Positions 11,648 to 24,872 of a DNA stretch of 64,000 nt are shown here, in pieces; position 1 is the stretch's first letter; every line of letters begins with the position of its first letter. The notes under the pieces are model-generated. The model was not told where the DNA came from. It worked only from the letters and a program-made list of their open reading frames with translations, and did no database searches. The DNA comes from Toxoplasma gondii ME49 (taxonomy: Eukaryota; Apicomplexa; Conoidasida; Eucoccidiorida; Sarcocystidae). The stretch lies in contig NC_031468.1 in NCBI RefSeq assembly GCF_000006565.2, positions 1,326,747 through 1,390,746 on the forward strand, given 5' to 3'. The position numbers and the translations under genes are program-made.

Positions 11648-13613
11648 GGAATTTCAATGTCGAGCAGTTTGCAACGCAGAGGATCCGGATGCAGCCGCCT
11701 CGAACACGAACACTTCGAAGTCTTCGATAGTTTCTACCTGTACACGTTACTCTGAGGGCCGTTTAAGCGAATCCTCGAACGCAGTGTGTTGCAAAGTAAT
11801 GAGTACACGTCACGAGCAGACAGCTTTGTGTGCAGACGGTGTGGTAAAGCTAGAACCCGCACATGCCGAGCTTTACCTATGCCCCGCATGCTCTCACATA
11901 AACACTTGCTACGCTGGCAAATAGCTATGCTCTCTAGACTGGAGCGTAGTGCCGAAACGAAGCACGAAACTCAATTGGAATACCATGGCATCCGAAACAA
12001 GTGGAAACGCGCATAGCACTTTGCGCGACTGATCTCCGTTTCCTGCTTTCGACGAGGGGCATCCCGGCAAAAGGCGGGAAGCAGGACTCGACGTTGCATG
12101 CAATCGAGACCGAAACTCGAAAATCTTTTTTCGGAAGGAAACTAGTATTGGCATCAGACATGGCTGCAGTCCAACGCCTCGATGTGGGGCGCTGTGTAGG
12201 AGGGCGGGGCTGAAGCGCTGTGTCACTGCGTCACTCTATCCCCTGATGCCGCTGACAATCACGGAAGTAGAATTCCTGGTTCACAATGTTGTGAGCCACC
12301 AACGGGTGGCCTCAAGATACAAAACCAGCCATTTTTGCCGTAACAGCAACCTGGGTACCTCACCAAAGACGTCTGTCACCGAGGCGGGGCCCCCAGAGAA
12401 TAGCGGCTGCGTGCGCGTGCGTCTTCCATGCGATGTTGTTGCAATATTTGAACTACAGCAATCGTATCAGTGTCAGTCTGAAACACCACGACTGCTGGAG
12501 CCAAATTAGGCAGGCAACGGATTCGGCAGAAACGATATAAGATGACATCCGCTCACACAAACCTGCTCAGGCAGCCTCTTAGAAATCAACTGCTGAAAGT
12601 CAAGTTGAAAGTCGTACAAGCGTGAGCAGTATGCAGCAGCACTGGAGGAAAGGCCCACAAATATGTGGAATTCAATTCGTCCTGAACAGAAATTTCACTA
12701 CTGTGCAAAATCGGGGATAGGGAGCGAATTACATATTTATCGAAGCCGGCGAACGAACAATAAGCACAGCTGTGAGTTCACGCATCTGATACCTCACTCC
12801 TTGCGTCGAGCCGTTGGTTTCCAAGCTACTGGTCATTGAATAATTTTCAGCTGCCACCGGCAGCGTCGAAGTGCTGCAATGACAGTCTGTTACGCAGCAT
12901 TCCTCCGCTGTTGTGACGCATTGGCCGCACACTCGACAAATGGAAATCGAAGCCCGGAGGCAGCCCCCCAATGCATGTTCAGACGACGCACTCTATAGCG
13001 TCGACTGGACTGCCCCAAAGCCGTTGGAGGAAAGGTTTCTGCAACGACTTGCAATTGTGAACCCTTCAGGTGGAGGCTACTGTCCACATGTGGGTGCTTG
13101 TCAGGCTACAAACCTTGTAGGTCAAAGGACCCTCTCCGGATGTGTAAGAAGCTGGAACCAACGGAAGCCTCCGGCGGTTGACGACAGTCGCTGTCGGTCA
13201 ATCTCTGACAAGGGAGGAAGCATCGCATTTCACGGAAATCGGCCTTTGCCCTATGTGCAGAAAGCTTTTGTTTCGAACGTCTAGCATGGCAGCACAAATA
13301 CAACTCGCCACTTCCTGTTCTCAAAAAAAGACGATTGTACGAGCTGGCACATATTCAGGGTGTCATAACACCAGCTCAACGCTGCTGCCACGGGTGGCGC
13401 TACACGGAGCAAACACTTAATCAGTTGAAGTTCGCTTGGTACCTTACTATAGTGAGCAGGTAACCCGATACGCCAGAAGAAAATCAGCGACCCGTTTGTC
13501 TCATGAGAGCTGCCGCTGTGGAAGCAACGATCGAAAATCTGCCCATATATTCACTTGTCAAAAAACTCTCCAAACGCAATCGCCGCTGCTGATACCCCAA
13601 TAAATTTTAATAG
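11648..13613. other. Unresolved stretch with Cys-rich frames on the plus strand
   Basis: Several plus-strand frames contain CxxC pairs: LYLCPACSHINTC near 11870-11910, and IGLCPMCRKLLFRTS near 13230-13280. They could be zinc-binding exons of an undetected gene. The signal is weak, the frames are short, splice joins are not evident, and minus-strand frames (for example 12729-12971) also occur. I make no gene call. Confidence 0.25.
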
Positions 13614-16302
13614 TCATCCACGGCGTCCTAAACAAAGCTTTCTCTTCAGCTTCTTTCTTTCCTTCTTCGTCAGTCCCGAGAGATCAATTCCAGGGAATCC
13701 GTCTGCATCCTTAGTTCGATCGTAGCCGCTGACCCCATCCCGCGCACCGTTTTCCACAGATCGTTGCCGCTTGCGTCCCTGAGCACTGACGTTGCTGGAA
13801 GGGTGGCTACTTTCCGACGCTACAACAGTGGCCGCTTCAGAAGTGCCGCTGTCATCGGAGTCGTACACTTCAGAGCCTCTCTGACGGGCAACACCATGGT
13901 CACTTCTAGCACGCTTGCGGGGAGCCTGTCCGGGTGTGTTCGCTGTCTGTAGCGTTCCTGATTCGTGATCAAGTTTATCCTCTAAATATTCTATCGAAGT
14001 GAGACTGTTCTGTGCATCATTGACAGCGAGAAACTGACGCTCCCACTGCGACTGAAATTTCCGATAAAGATCCATTGCTGCACGACAATCTTCCACAGAA
14101 TTGTGTATTCCTGAAACGCAACAACGACACACCGTTCATCCCTCAGGATAAGAGGTACATCACTTTCCTGTAAATAGGTATGAACGATTGGCACGTTCCT
14201 CGTTACCAATCGTGTTCGGAACTCACATCGCACACCGAATGTGCAGCAACCATGAGGCAACACGCATGCTTACACTTCGAATGACATTCCCTACAGTGTT
14301 CCACACAAGGCTACAGCGCACAGTGACGAACGTAGAGCTCTTCTCTACCTGTCTGGATTTCACGATTCAGCCAGTGGCTCGTCAATCGCCTAAGGGAAGG
14401 CACAGCATTTCGGGCAAGGCCGGGCGGGCGCAACGGCTTGTACTTGCTGGTGTCACGAATCATGTGCACAGGATGGTCAAGGGCTAGGACCTGAGGGGAG
14501 AAAAGTCGCACTACACACCACCGTGGGGACTGGCCAAGAGTCGAATAGGTCGGACAGTTTTTTCATCGACATCTCAACAGCAACACACAAATACTCGTTT
14601 TTATATGCACGATAAAAATCTCGGACGCGCCTTCAGGAGTTAAGTCCCAGCGGCCAGTGTTCAGCAACGACAGTGACGAACCAATGTGGCTAGAACGTGA
14701 AGCTACTTCAGTACAAATATATATGTGCTTCTCTGTTTTATACCCCGCGCAGACGCTTCGTCATCCGACTTTCCGCTTCTCTTGCGCAAGTTGGCCCGAG
14801 GAAGGGGCGTCAAGTGCCACCATGGCTGTTTCAAACGACAGCAAGTGCTCAGCTACAGAAATAATTACTCTACAAAGGTGCTTCAGTTGCAAGACTGTCA
14901 AACGAACGACAGGTTTCTGTATACCTGAAGATCGTGCTGAAGCGCGTGACCAACGAGAACCTTCCCTCGAATTATATCGGTGACGAGAGTACGAGCCGCA
15001 TTAAAAGAAATTCCTCTGTCCCGGAGTATGCTCCAGGAGAGACCTGCGCAAGAAGAAATCGGTGTCCCACTAAGAGTACGATCAACGCGTGCCTCGCACA
15101 ATTGCAAATGTAAAACCACCAGGTGCGTTTCACAGAGACCTGCTCATACGCTCATACTATATCCCCTACATCCACATACGAAGTCAAACACGTGACAACA
15201 CATTAAAGACGAATTTTGCCGGTGCTACCTCACGGACTGCCTTTAGTGAAACTCGCACCAGTGACGTGGTGACGGAAATCCGTGATTCGCATGTCTGGCA
15301 TAACGAATTCGTCCAGCAGAACCTCGCCTTTTTCATCGCAGATCGAAACCTGGGCTGCAAGGAGAAATTTCACAACGGGAGAAAACGATTCCATTCTACG
15401 CTTCGCCTTCAGAAACCAGAAGAGCTTGACGAAACCCAAACAAAGCCTCTAGAGTCCCGTAAGGCGTTGACAGAAAACGATGGCAGAAAAAACCAGTGGC
15501 GTCTCACGTGGTTGCTCTTGTTTCCCGTGCCACCACTACAAGAACAGAAAAGCACACTGTAGGTCCAGGAGTGCCGCCGTACTTGTGTGGCTGCATTCAT
15601 GAAATTCGGTCCATACAAGTTCAAACACTTAAAAGTGACACATTGTTGCATTCGATAGGCCACGCTCCATCTTACCATACACGTTTCTACTGTGGTTCCG
15701 GGCGAATTCAATAAGTCAAAGCGCCAACAAACGAGACGATCGCAGCGCGTATTCACAAGTGCCCCTCCCGAGACATTAAATACATCCCAAGCTTGCTGTG
15801 ACCGTTCATTCTGCAGACGCATCAATGACTTTCTCACTTGTCCTAATGGCAGCATCACTCCGTTATGTGGTGAGGTGATTCGGTTTGCACAGCGTGTGTC
15901 TTGCCGTAAGAAATTTCCCAAGAGTTCACTGCTTGTTTCTTCTATTTTGACGGGACATAGTAGCAGCACCCCAGCGTCTATTCAAGTCGACAGACCCCTT
16001 GTCCGAAAGCTGTGGCAGTCATGGAGAGCCTCATTCGACGGCGACGCCTGCTCAGCGCCTGAAAACTCACCGAGGGCACTGATGTTTCCATCTGGACCGC
16101 ACCCTACCATCTCACAATCAAGTGAAACAGCGGGTGCGGGTGGTCTCACGATAGAGGGCCCCCCCTGGATCCTTCGGGTTCGGCTGTGGTTAAAGAGCTG
16201 TCGCAGTTGCTGGTTAGAGTGACCGTCTCCACGGCCTTGAGAACGATGAATACTTCCGCCCCGCTTTGCCAAACCACTGTGTGAATGGGACTCTGTCACC
16301 AT
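13614..16302 (-). CDS. REX4: REX4-type 3'-5' RNA exonuclease (DEDDh family), five exons
   Basis: REX4-type enzymes are nuclear or nucleolar DEDDh exonucleases linked to pre-rRNA processing. My exon reading on the minus strand is 16302-16071, 15354-15259, 15043-14925, 14490-14349 and 14110-13614. All phases join cleanly and give 361 residues. Exon 1 ends with ExoI (VSLDCEMVGCGPDG). Exon 2 starts the beta-hairpin region (AQVSICDEKGEVLLDEFV), with MRITDFRHHVTG at its end. Exon 3 holds ExoII (VLVGHALQHDLQ). Exon 4 has the family signature LDHPVHMIRDTSKYKPLR. Exon 5 opens with ExoIII (GIHNSVEDCRAAMDLYRKF). All four acidic residues and the catalytic His are present. The C-terminal tail of about 130 residues is lysine/arginine rich and ends in a KKERKKLKRK-type cluster, consistent with a nucleolar signal. 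The start at 16302 is the first in-frame ATG of a short basic N-terminus. Confidence is high for family, moderate for the exact start. Confidence 0.92.
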
Positions 16303-18247
16303 CGTTGAATCGGGACGGCGAGCGGCAAGGTTCAGGCAGAACTTAGCTACTCGAAATAAAGTTAGTTTAGGACTACGGTCGCTCGAGGCCCCGTACTAAC
16401 GTCGGATAAAAATGTCCTAGTCACGGACATGCATCTACGAAGAAGTCAGTGAAAGATCCGGCGTTGGGTGGGCTTCTCATGCGGAAGACCGCCAGGGGCC
16501 GACGCGTGTGGTAGATGATGACCAGGTCTGAGCATCCGGTTCAGTGTCCATAAAAGGAGAGAACCGTGGCATGAGGCGCCCCACAAAGTCACTCGCATGT
16601 ACGATATTTTCAATCTGCTCAGTTCAAGCGGCTACATACAGGCTGAAAAATCCAGCTTACTCCGGCACTCATGCTGCAGTCTCGCCGACGCAAGGGAACG
16701 CGTATGAACCGGCAAGCAGCGCCGCGCGGAAGAGTCTCACACCAGGGATTTTCTCGTTCTGCTCACGCCACCCGTTTTTTCACGCCCTGCGGGTCCCGTT
16801 AAAATTAAATCAAAGCAGTTCTGCTTCCCGTTGAGGGCATCGCATGACGCTGCCTGTCGGTCAACTAGTTTAACGATGCATGCACATGCAACGTTTGAAC
16901 AGTGTCCGGCAGGAGGCTCGCTGTTACAGGCAGCAGGATCGCAGCGATACCTCTTAGCTTCATCGCCCAGTTGCATTTTTGCTTTCCGAAAAATGTTCTG
17001 GCACACACCTTTGGTGTACGTTGCTTTCATGAAGCCAGAGGGAAAAGTGGCGTGCGACACCAGGGAGCTACCAGAGGGAGATAATAATCCTTCTAAAGAG
17101 ACCAAATTTCTTACTAACTACGTGTACAGCGATTTGCAACCAACACGGGAACTTGCTTGCCTTCCAACAAGGGAACGGAGAAGAACTCAGATCTATCGCT
17201 GAGACACGCAATGAACGGTGTTCTTGTTTCGCAATCTCCTACCCCAGGATTCACCGTGCGAAGCAGCTTCGGGAGAAACCCTTTCGGAATGGAATATGGG
17301 AGGGGCTAACAATGCAGATGACCTGCCTCGTCTCTCGAACGTCTGAATTGTATTTCAGGTATATGGTTGTATACAGCAGATGGGCATCGTGTCACCAGTG
17401 CGGATAAATAAGCCTGCATTCGTACTTCCAAACCCAGCGACATGTTTTGTCTAGTCGACAAATGTGCCCGATAGAATTAATCCGATGTATTCACTTTTTA
17501 TGTAGTACATGCCTAGGATATTACTTCAACGAAGTTCACTGTGAAGCACGCACATTTCAACGTTGCAATTCTGCACAGGAAAACTCCACAAAAGGTAGCT
17601 GTCAGAGAAACAATGCTCGCCCCTGCTGTAGACCATCCTTGATGAAGATTCTCGTGAGCAAAGAGTTACTTCAACAGGAGTACACCGAAAAACAGGCATA
17701 TGAATGCGTGTAATGTCACAGCGAGGCCTTGCCGAACATGCACAGCAAATGCTGCGATCGCTCCCCGTTCACAAATATGGTTGTAAAACGTCTGAAGACC
17801 CGGTTACCTGTAATCCGAATACTGCCTTTTAAGAAAATTGCTCCCAGATGAAGCAGTATATTTGCTACTCCACTACGATCGTGCCAGTATTCTCTAGGGA
17901 ATCAATATAGCGGAAGGAACATACAATTCTGGAGCAAGCAACAAGGAAAAACCTAGAGGACCATCCGTCGACCAGTTGTTGTGCTCTATGACACGAATAC
18001 TGACTGGTAGATTATTCAGAGTCCGTAAGGTCTAGTGGGGATATACTGACTTCCACCAGTGTTGCACGTGTTATTTGCGGGTGTTTTTTCAATAATGCTC
18101 CCGAAACAATGCCAACGGCCAATATTGCAAAGGTCGTTAACCTGTCATGTTAGCTTGTTGTGTCCATGCAAAGATATTTCAGAAATAAAATGTGGATCCG
18201 CATCCTAGTAGATTTATTCTTCAGACGTTGCGGCCGGGAGCCGCACA
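16303..18247. other. Intergenic, with one Cys-containing minus-strand frame
   Basis: This lies upstream of the REX4-like gene. A minus-strand frame at 16737-17105 has coding-like content (for example FMKATYTKGVCQNIFRKAK and a Cys-rich follow-on) and could be an exon of a secreted protein, but it has a plus-strand competitor at 16831-17202 and no clear start or splice chain. The rest (17.2-18.2 kb) shows nothing I can support. Confidence 0.35.
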
Positions 18248-19627
18248 TCACCATTTGATTGCAGCCTTTAGACCCTCATCGAACGGTGTGTCACAGGCGA
18301 CTGTGTCGCACCGAAGTGAGAGCTGGCGGACTTGACACAATAAACCCCGACAATTAGTCCAGGTTTCACCAAGTGCGCAAAACGTTTCCCTCTGGCACTG
18401 CTCGGTCACCATATCCCGGATGCTGGTTCGCGCAAAAACGTTAGGGGTAACAGGCCTCAGGGACTTGACAAGCAGCTTAATCGCATTCGTATCACTTAGC
18501 AAAACTCCTGGTTTCGCAGCAGTTCTCCCAGAAAAACGCACATTCACAGAGACAGCAGGTGTTAACTACGACAGAAAAAGTGCCGGAGAAGAAAAACCCC
18601 CCATCCTGTGTCGCTTTAGTGGCACAGCCTTGCAATGGTGACTTGAGGTTCGCTGCTTCACAGCAGTCTCTGCTCTCCCAGTGTCCTCTACTGCCACTGC
18701 AATGCATTCTGGCGGGGGTGGCGTAGTGCACTTCCACGTGGGCTGTCATTTCTGGCACTATATTATGAAACGAGGATGTTTACAAGGCTTTCAGTACGCC
18801 CGTTTACTTACCATACTTTCAATACGCCAAAACAGCGTGCTTCGTAGGATTTTCAAAGGGGGCATGCATACTTAGGAACAATTTTGGGGCCGGCCTGCCA
18901 TGGACCAGACGGGTTTCAGGGGAGTCTTTCAGGGATGTGGCCACCAGTTTTATAAAGAGGAGAGTAATATGCCGTAGAGAAGCACAACTGTATGTGACTC
19001 AACTGTTCTTCGCCGCCACCGAGATGTAATGCACTCCACTTGCCAGGATTCTTGCGGATACCACCGGAGAGAGCAAGCAAAATGACCCCTTCGCATGAGA
19101 AACCAACTGAGACAGCATTTGGATACTTCCTACTTTAATATACATGCGAAACGTTCTGCCTTTTGGATCCCGAAATACAAGACCTGCTCGTCGCTGCCGA
19201 TGCTGCTGTCTAGACGACTGGCATTTCTCGATGGAATTATGCCTCGCTGACAGAAGTGCTTGAAACGATCCGCAAGGCTCTTCTATAATTAGCGAACTGG
19301 TATTTGCTTTTTCATGCCTACTTCGGTTCACCAATTCATTATCATTTTCCGGGTTACCCGACTTCTGTTGACCCTCGTATGCCACGCGAACACTCTCACA
19401 GAGACCTGTCTCTACAGGCTAGCCAGTGCTTGCATACAAGGGGTATCAAGGAGAAAGATGAAAAACAACAATGTATGAGACAGACAACCGCCTCTCACTC
19501 CTACCCGCGATATCGTTTTTTGAGGAGCGATTGGCCTAGAGATCTCATCTTCCGCAGTCAGAAAGAATTTCTGTTCATCTGCGGCTGTGGCATTTTTTTG
19601 TGGCCGGACAACAGGTGTGTCGTGCAT
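18248..19627 (-). CDS. Hypothetical protein with Cys-rich C-terminus, multi-exon
   Basis: I do not recognise the family. The ATG at 19627 opens an exon (MHDTPVVRPQKNATAADEQK) that ends at 19505 before a GTAGGA donor, phase 0. A second block, about 19385-19000, can follow in phase from a GAG acceptor and contains RRAGLVFRDPKGRTFRM and VGSIQMLSQLVSHAKGSF. The last block, from about 18568 after a GTAG acceptor to the stop at 18248, reads VNVRFSGRTAAKPGVLLSD and then six closely spaced Cys residues (pattern C-x5-C-x8-C-x4-C-x8-C-x4-C) before ending in GLKAAIKW. The join between the second and last block is not resolved. The order, strand and composition favour one real gene over chance frames, but the call is moderate at best. 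Confidence 0.42.
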
Positions 19628-20120
19628 GCAGGCTCATGCGCAAAATACTGAGGAGCCGTTTTACTTCGCAGAAACCTCTGTAAAACATAACCGTAGGTCA
19701 GAATTGTTCTGTTGTTCCCATTTTTGGAACCGGCGTATCACTTTGGCACTCGACGATCATGTCTTTCCTTTTGTATTCCGGTATTTTATAGCACTAGAGG
19801 GGTGAACGCGAGTTGCAAGCTCTTAGCATTCGCGATCAAGTTGCCACGTCATAGAACAGCCAGTCAATCCATTCCGCTTCTCTTCGGTCGCCTCAATTCC
19901 TGTGGAAATACATATGGAATGCTAGGCTAATTCTACTGCGCGTCTGCTTCTCTACGCGTGTACGCATGTGCAGTTATTTACAACCACAGTACGACTTGTT
20001 GGTTCGTGTAGATGCGCTCGAGATATGTATCTTTCTATATTTCCGTGTAACTACACATGAGAACCCGGCCGCTTTCTCTAGGTCTCTTTCGACCTTTGAT
20101 GCTTGGACAGTTACGCAAAG

Positions 20121-23100
20121 ATGGCAGTTCGAAGCCGTGACCTATCGACATGCCGAGCCAAGTTTGTGCGGCACGCGGTGTCGCAATCTGTAGCATCTCT
20201 GTTCTCAGTTGTCCCTTCTGTGTCGACCGCCGGCGCATTTTTTCTCCCGGTGCCTGTGCGGTTGTTGCCGCCACCAGAGAGTCGACGTTGTATTCACTGC
20301 AGAGCCCCTTCTGCAGACAGCAGTTCGCGTCGACAATTGCTTGTGAGAACAGCACTTCCTGTAGCTCAAGAGAAACCGGGTGAAGCTGCCTCTCGGGGCC
20401 AAGTGACTGAAAGACTTCCCTGCGAGCTACAAAAAGGTCCACATATACCACATTCTCAAACCGCCTTTGTCTCTAACTCACGTGGAATCTCGGCATGCTC
20501 TTTCTGCCAGCGACCTGTCGGTTGCTTCCCGACTTCAGTTTCGTTTCTCAAGGGCTCAGCGACGGCAGAAGCGCCGCTTCAGCGCTTGTTGTTGATGAGA
20601 TGGCACCAGCGGATGGCTCTGTCTTCGGCCAGGATCCAGCTGAACGGGTTAGTAGGCGCAGAGCAGCAGCTGTCTTCCGACCGAAAAGTGGAGCTCCAGA
20701 AGACCAAGAGGCGAGACCGACGACCGTCGACTCCGCGAAATGGAGAGGAGAGTGAAATGTCAACACGTGGTAGTGCCGCAGCGGAGCGAGCATTCGCTGT
20801 GCTACGGGCACGTCTAGCAGGGCGACAGCGGGAGACGACGGTTAGCCAGCCAGCAGAAAACAGCGACTCACACCGTGCGATTTCGGGGCTCGGCCAGCAT
20901 TACACCGACTCTACGTCATCTTATTCTGTTGATTCTTCGGGTCTTTCTTCGAAAAGAAGTGACGCTGTATTTGGTGTCGACGCGCTGCAGTCAGTCTCCA
21001 CAGAGCCTGGTGTTTCCGACTGTCTGGCAGACGACTCCAGTGAAGAGGACGAATCCTTGCTCAAAATATTCTGCGTGTGTGCACCCGGATTGGAGGGTGT
21101 CCTGGCTCGCGAGTTGCTTTCGCTTCGTCTTCCCGCTCCTCCGCTCTTCAGTGCGGAGGCTTGTGACGCTGTGTCATCCGGAGATCCGCGGTCGGATGAA
21201 AAAGTTCGATTGCAAGAGGCGGCCTTGTCTGCTGCGGCTGCTGCGGCCGAGGCGGCAAACAGACTGATTCTGAATGGGACTGTTGATGGGAAGTACCGAG
21301 GTTCGGGTGGAGGAATCGAGGTCACTGGCACTCTGGAAACACTATGGAATATTTGCATGCGCAGCCGGTTGACAGATGCTGTCCGAGTACGGGTCGGCAG
21401 CCCTTTCCCGGCTCAGCGGGAAACGACGCTTCTGCGGAGACTCTGCGCCCTTCCGTGGCAGAAGTTCGTTCCCCTCGTCGCTGATTTAGGCGAACCCGTC
21501 GTTTCGGTGCGAGTGCGCCGCTCAAGGCTGCACCACACCAAGATGCTCGAAGAGATGACATCTGCAGCTCTCAAGGAAAACAAAAAGAAATTCTTGCAGG
21601 ATAGCAAGCGAGACGGCCTGCCTCCACACATGCGAGGACGAGGAGGTTAGCGCCTTCCTTACCGTAGACCGTCTGACCTGAGAGTAGTGGCTCTCGCCGT
21701 GCTTTGCCTTCAGTAGCGGGGTGTCTTAGTGCCACACTGACACTCGGGACTAGACAATTGTGCATTGCCTTCTGGAGTTTATTGAGTCAAAGGAAAGCAC
21801 CCGACTAAAGGATGTAGTGCCTGTATGCACAACACATGGCGTCTGTTTAATCCGCAGAGAGTGGGTTTTCGTGCTGACTGAAAGAGGCACAGTTGTTTTC
21901 TGAGATCATGAAACAATATGTGAAGAGTTGCCGTAAATCCACAGCCACGCATTTCATAACCGGTTTTGCCGTGGTGGGATGGTGCGGAGAGATACGTGTC
22001 TCTGTAAAGTGTCGGGATGTCTGCCGTCCAACGGGGACAAAACCCGGAGGAATTCATGTTTCACACGTTCATGTAGACGTGAGGCGAAGTGTGGAATGTG
22101 TTTGGTTCCCGTGGTGTCGTGCAGTTACGATGAGCGGACCACATCTCCACGTCACTATGAGGGACGGAGTTTGCCAGGTAATGAAACTGGATGCTCCCGT
22201 TGGAAGGTGCTATTAGCAAAGAAGAAAAACTGTAGTGGGACAGAAACAGTACGTGACCTGGCTCTCTTTGAACAAGACAGTTTCCGTTGTTGTATGCGAT
22301 GCGTCTGTGCCCAGACGTCCACATTGAAGAGGCACTTGACTGATTCGCTCTACCCATCTGCTACAAAGCTGCGTGGGTGGTGACAATTCGGTAGAGACAT
22401 ATCGTATCTATTGGCTGTGTCGGTTCCCCCTGATAGGTCAGCATTGATGCTGGCGGAGACATCGGCAAAAGACCGTGGCGTGTTAGTCGCGGGCCGATGC
22501 CGTTGAAGGAACCGCTGGCCGCGGCAGTTGCATACCGGACGCCTTTCCTGAATCTGCTCTTTGAAAACAAAAAGTGAGTGTTCGCTTCAACGTGCGCATA
22601 AGGTGGGCCAGACGCCTATGTCGTGCAGCGCGACAAACACTTCATGCTTGTGGACTACTTGGCCAGAGGTCAGTCTGGTCACAGGATTCCGCTGAATCTT
22701 CTGTATTTCAACTTCAATGAAGACGGAAGTAATGACACCTGCAGCTGTCCCGCATTAGTCATGAAACAAGCATAGGAAACGTGTTGATCGTGCGCTGCTG
22801 GCTGCACTGCTCAGGCTCTTCGTTTGGGACCCTTTTTGCGGAACAGGACCCATCTTGCTGGAGATGCTAGGAATTGCTGGAGGGATTCCCTCCAACACGC
22901 CCCGACGTCGTCATGCCTTCTTTGACGTCCGTCACACCCCCAGAAATAGGATTTCAAATTTGTGGTTACGTCTGTCAAGGCAATCAAGGTCGACTGCCAC
23001 TCTTGGGCAGGTTATGTCCTCATTATACTGTTCCAGCATACTGATTTTCCTCGTCTCTACGAAACCTCTCCGCGAGGAGCAGTCGTTTAGAAAAGGACGT

Positions 23101-24872
23101 TCGTTCCTCACGCCGATCGTTGTTTTTGCTCTGTGCAAATGGTTGTTGCATATCACGAGTTATCATGGGTTCAGGCTGTCTCACTGGAAACAGCTCAGGA
23201 CAGTCAGTCCCCATCCAGTAAAAATTGTCCACGAATAGTAGAACGGAACTCCGTATGGCGTATGGTGTGGAAGGAGACCGACTCTAGCTAGGTCTGGCGC
23301 TCTCTAAAGCTACAACATTTGCGAAAACTGCAACTAATTGTTCCGTTTATGTGACTACTCACGGCTGAGCAGTAATGCTACATGAATGGTGGTAGAAACG
23401 CTTGTAGGTCCTAAGCTGAGTCTGCGAGTGTGAAGCTAAACTCTTGCGTCTTCAGCCATTGTGGCAAATGTGGCAACCGAATTATCACTGTGCGCAGGAT
23501 GTGCAGAAACTACGTACTTCTGTCGTTACTGTTTGTGCAGTTCCCCATTCACTCTCCATCGCGTTTCGCCGCCTTTCTCGACTGTATCAGACTGAGGTGA
23601 GTACACTGCGACGGCGTTTCAACGGGGCGCAGCACCGTGGGTGGATACAGTGAAACAGGGACCTTATAGCCTGTTGCATATGACCCTGATGTACCACCTG
23701 CGAAAACTCAATACGCTGCACTCGATTTTTTTTAAGTGCATCTCTTCCCGAAGATGTCCTATGTTTGCGACTGCACAGCCCCCACCCCAATTTGCAGAAT
23801 CTGGAACTTTTTGGGAGTGATATCGACCTGGATCAAATCAAGGTATGCGCAAAGGGCATGTGCAGCAATACGTACAACCGGTCGAAGAATGCGCGAGGTT
23901 CTTTGCATCCATTGGCAGTATTTCGAACTGAAATATAGGTGTCATCTTCGACCGTGGCACCCCTAGAACGCTGTTAACGATTCTCTTGGAAGGGACTGTC
24001 AAACTGAAACGTGGAGCGTTGGCGATTGGCTTATATTTATGTGCTTTGATACTCTCAGAGGGCGCAGAAGAATTTGAACGCATTTGTTGAACGACTGCCT
24101 CGGACGACAGAGGCTCTAGTGAACGGTGAGGCTGCCCGAAGCGATATGCTGGTCAGAGCAGTTCTACCATTAGAGGAGAGGTGAAAGCAATGCGGTCTTG
24201 CACTGCCTGACCATATGTCTTCCTGCCTTGTGGAGCAGGCGAAAGCGACGGAAAATTACCTTGTAAAATTGATTTCACAGTGGGCTCTTTCCTTCAGGTG
24301 AGTTCGCCAGGTCTATCATGTCGTTATGAGCATCTTGAATTCGGATGCACACAGGGTGCCTACCCGGCGACAGTGCAGTTTTAGCTTCATCTGCCGCTGG
24401 GCGAAAATGGATAGCCACCCCGGGCAATATATTTGCGGACTGTTATGCAGGTTAGCAGCGGAATTCCTCCTGGCGCTTTCATTGTCACGAATCTCCCGTA
24501 TGGTCGCAGGAGCGACAGAGAGACCATCGATTCAGTGTACCGAGATTTCAGGCGCATGATAGCTGCTCGTGACGACTGGGCAGGCGTCTATGTACTGTCT
24601 GGTAAGTTGCCCCCGTTACATTTTTCATTTGCTGGTAGATCTGACTCAGAACTGACAGCCGACGTTCTTCCCTTACCCAAGGTGCCACTCACGAGTCAGT
24701 CTCTTCTGCATATGTTTTTTCTTGTTACCGGAATACTGCAGCTTCAAAAAAGTTCAAAGCAGATGGAGGACTGAACTGGAGGGCAATTTCACGCTTTTCA
24801 AATGGCGGAATAGAAGTCGAACTACTGAAGTACCTCGGCAAGAAGCAACAAAAGGTTACCGCCCGTTGTTAG
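20121..24872 (+). CDS. RlmL-like THUMP-domain RNA methyltransferase, probably organellar
   Basis: Relatives of bacterial RlmL make N2-methylguanosine in large-subunit rRNA using S-adenosylmethionine. Exon 1 starts at the ATG at 20121 and runs to about 21645. Its first 80 residues are rich in Arg and Ser with few acids, as in an apicoplast or mitochondrial targeting leader. A disordered stretch follows, then the THUMP-side motif FCVCAPGLEGVLARELLSL and GGIEVTGTLETLWNICMRS. Later exons carry family motifs in order: GPHLHVTMRDGVCQ ending about 22178; exon 22437-22573 with VSIDAGGDIGKRPW and PMPLKEPLAAAVAYR; exon from 22815 with the SAM-loop FVWDPFCGTGPILLEML; LFGSDIDLDQIK ending before GTATGC near 23843; exon 24451-24601 with the catalytic-type FIVTNLPYG; and last exon 24742-24872 with LNWRAISRFSNGGIEVELL and a TAG. 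Phases fit where I could test them (22437-22573 into 22815, and 24451-24601 into 24742). Exons between 22.9 and 23.7 kb and at 23.9-24.4 kb are uncertain. Confidence 0.88.

Noticed and set aside
18248..18570. CHCH (twin CX9C) mitochondrial import fold
   Set aside because: The cysteine spacing is 5-8-4-8-4 instead of paired nine-residue gaps, so the family does not fit.
20035..20451. Minus-strand frame of 138 codons
   Set aside because: It is antisense to the first exon of the RlmL-like gene.
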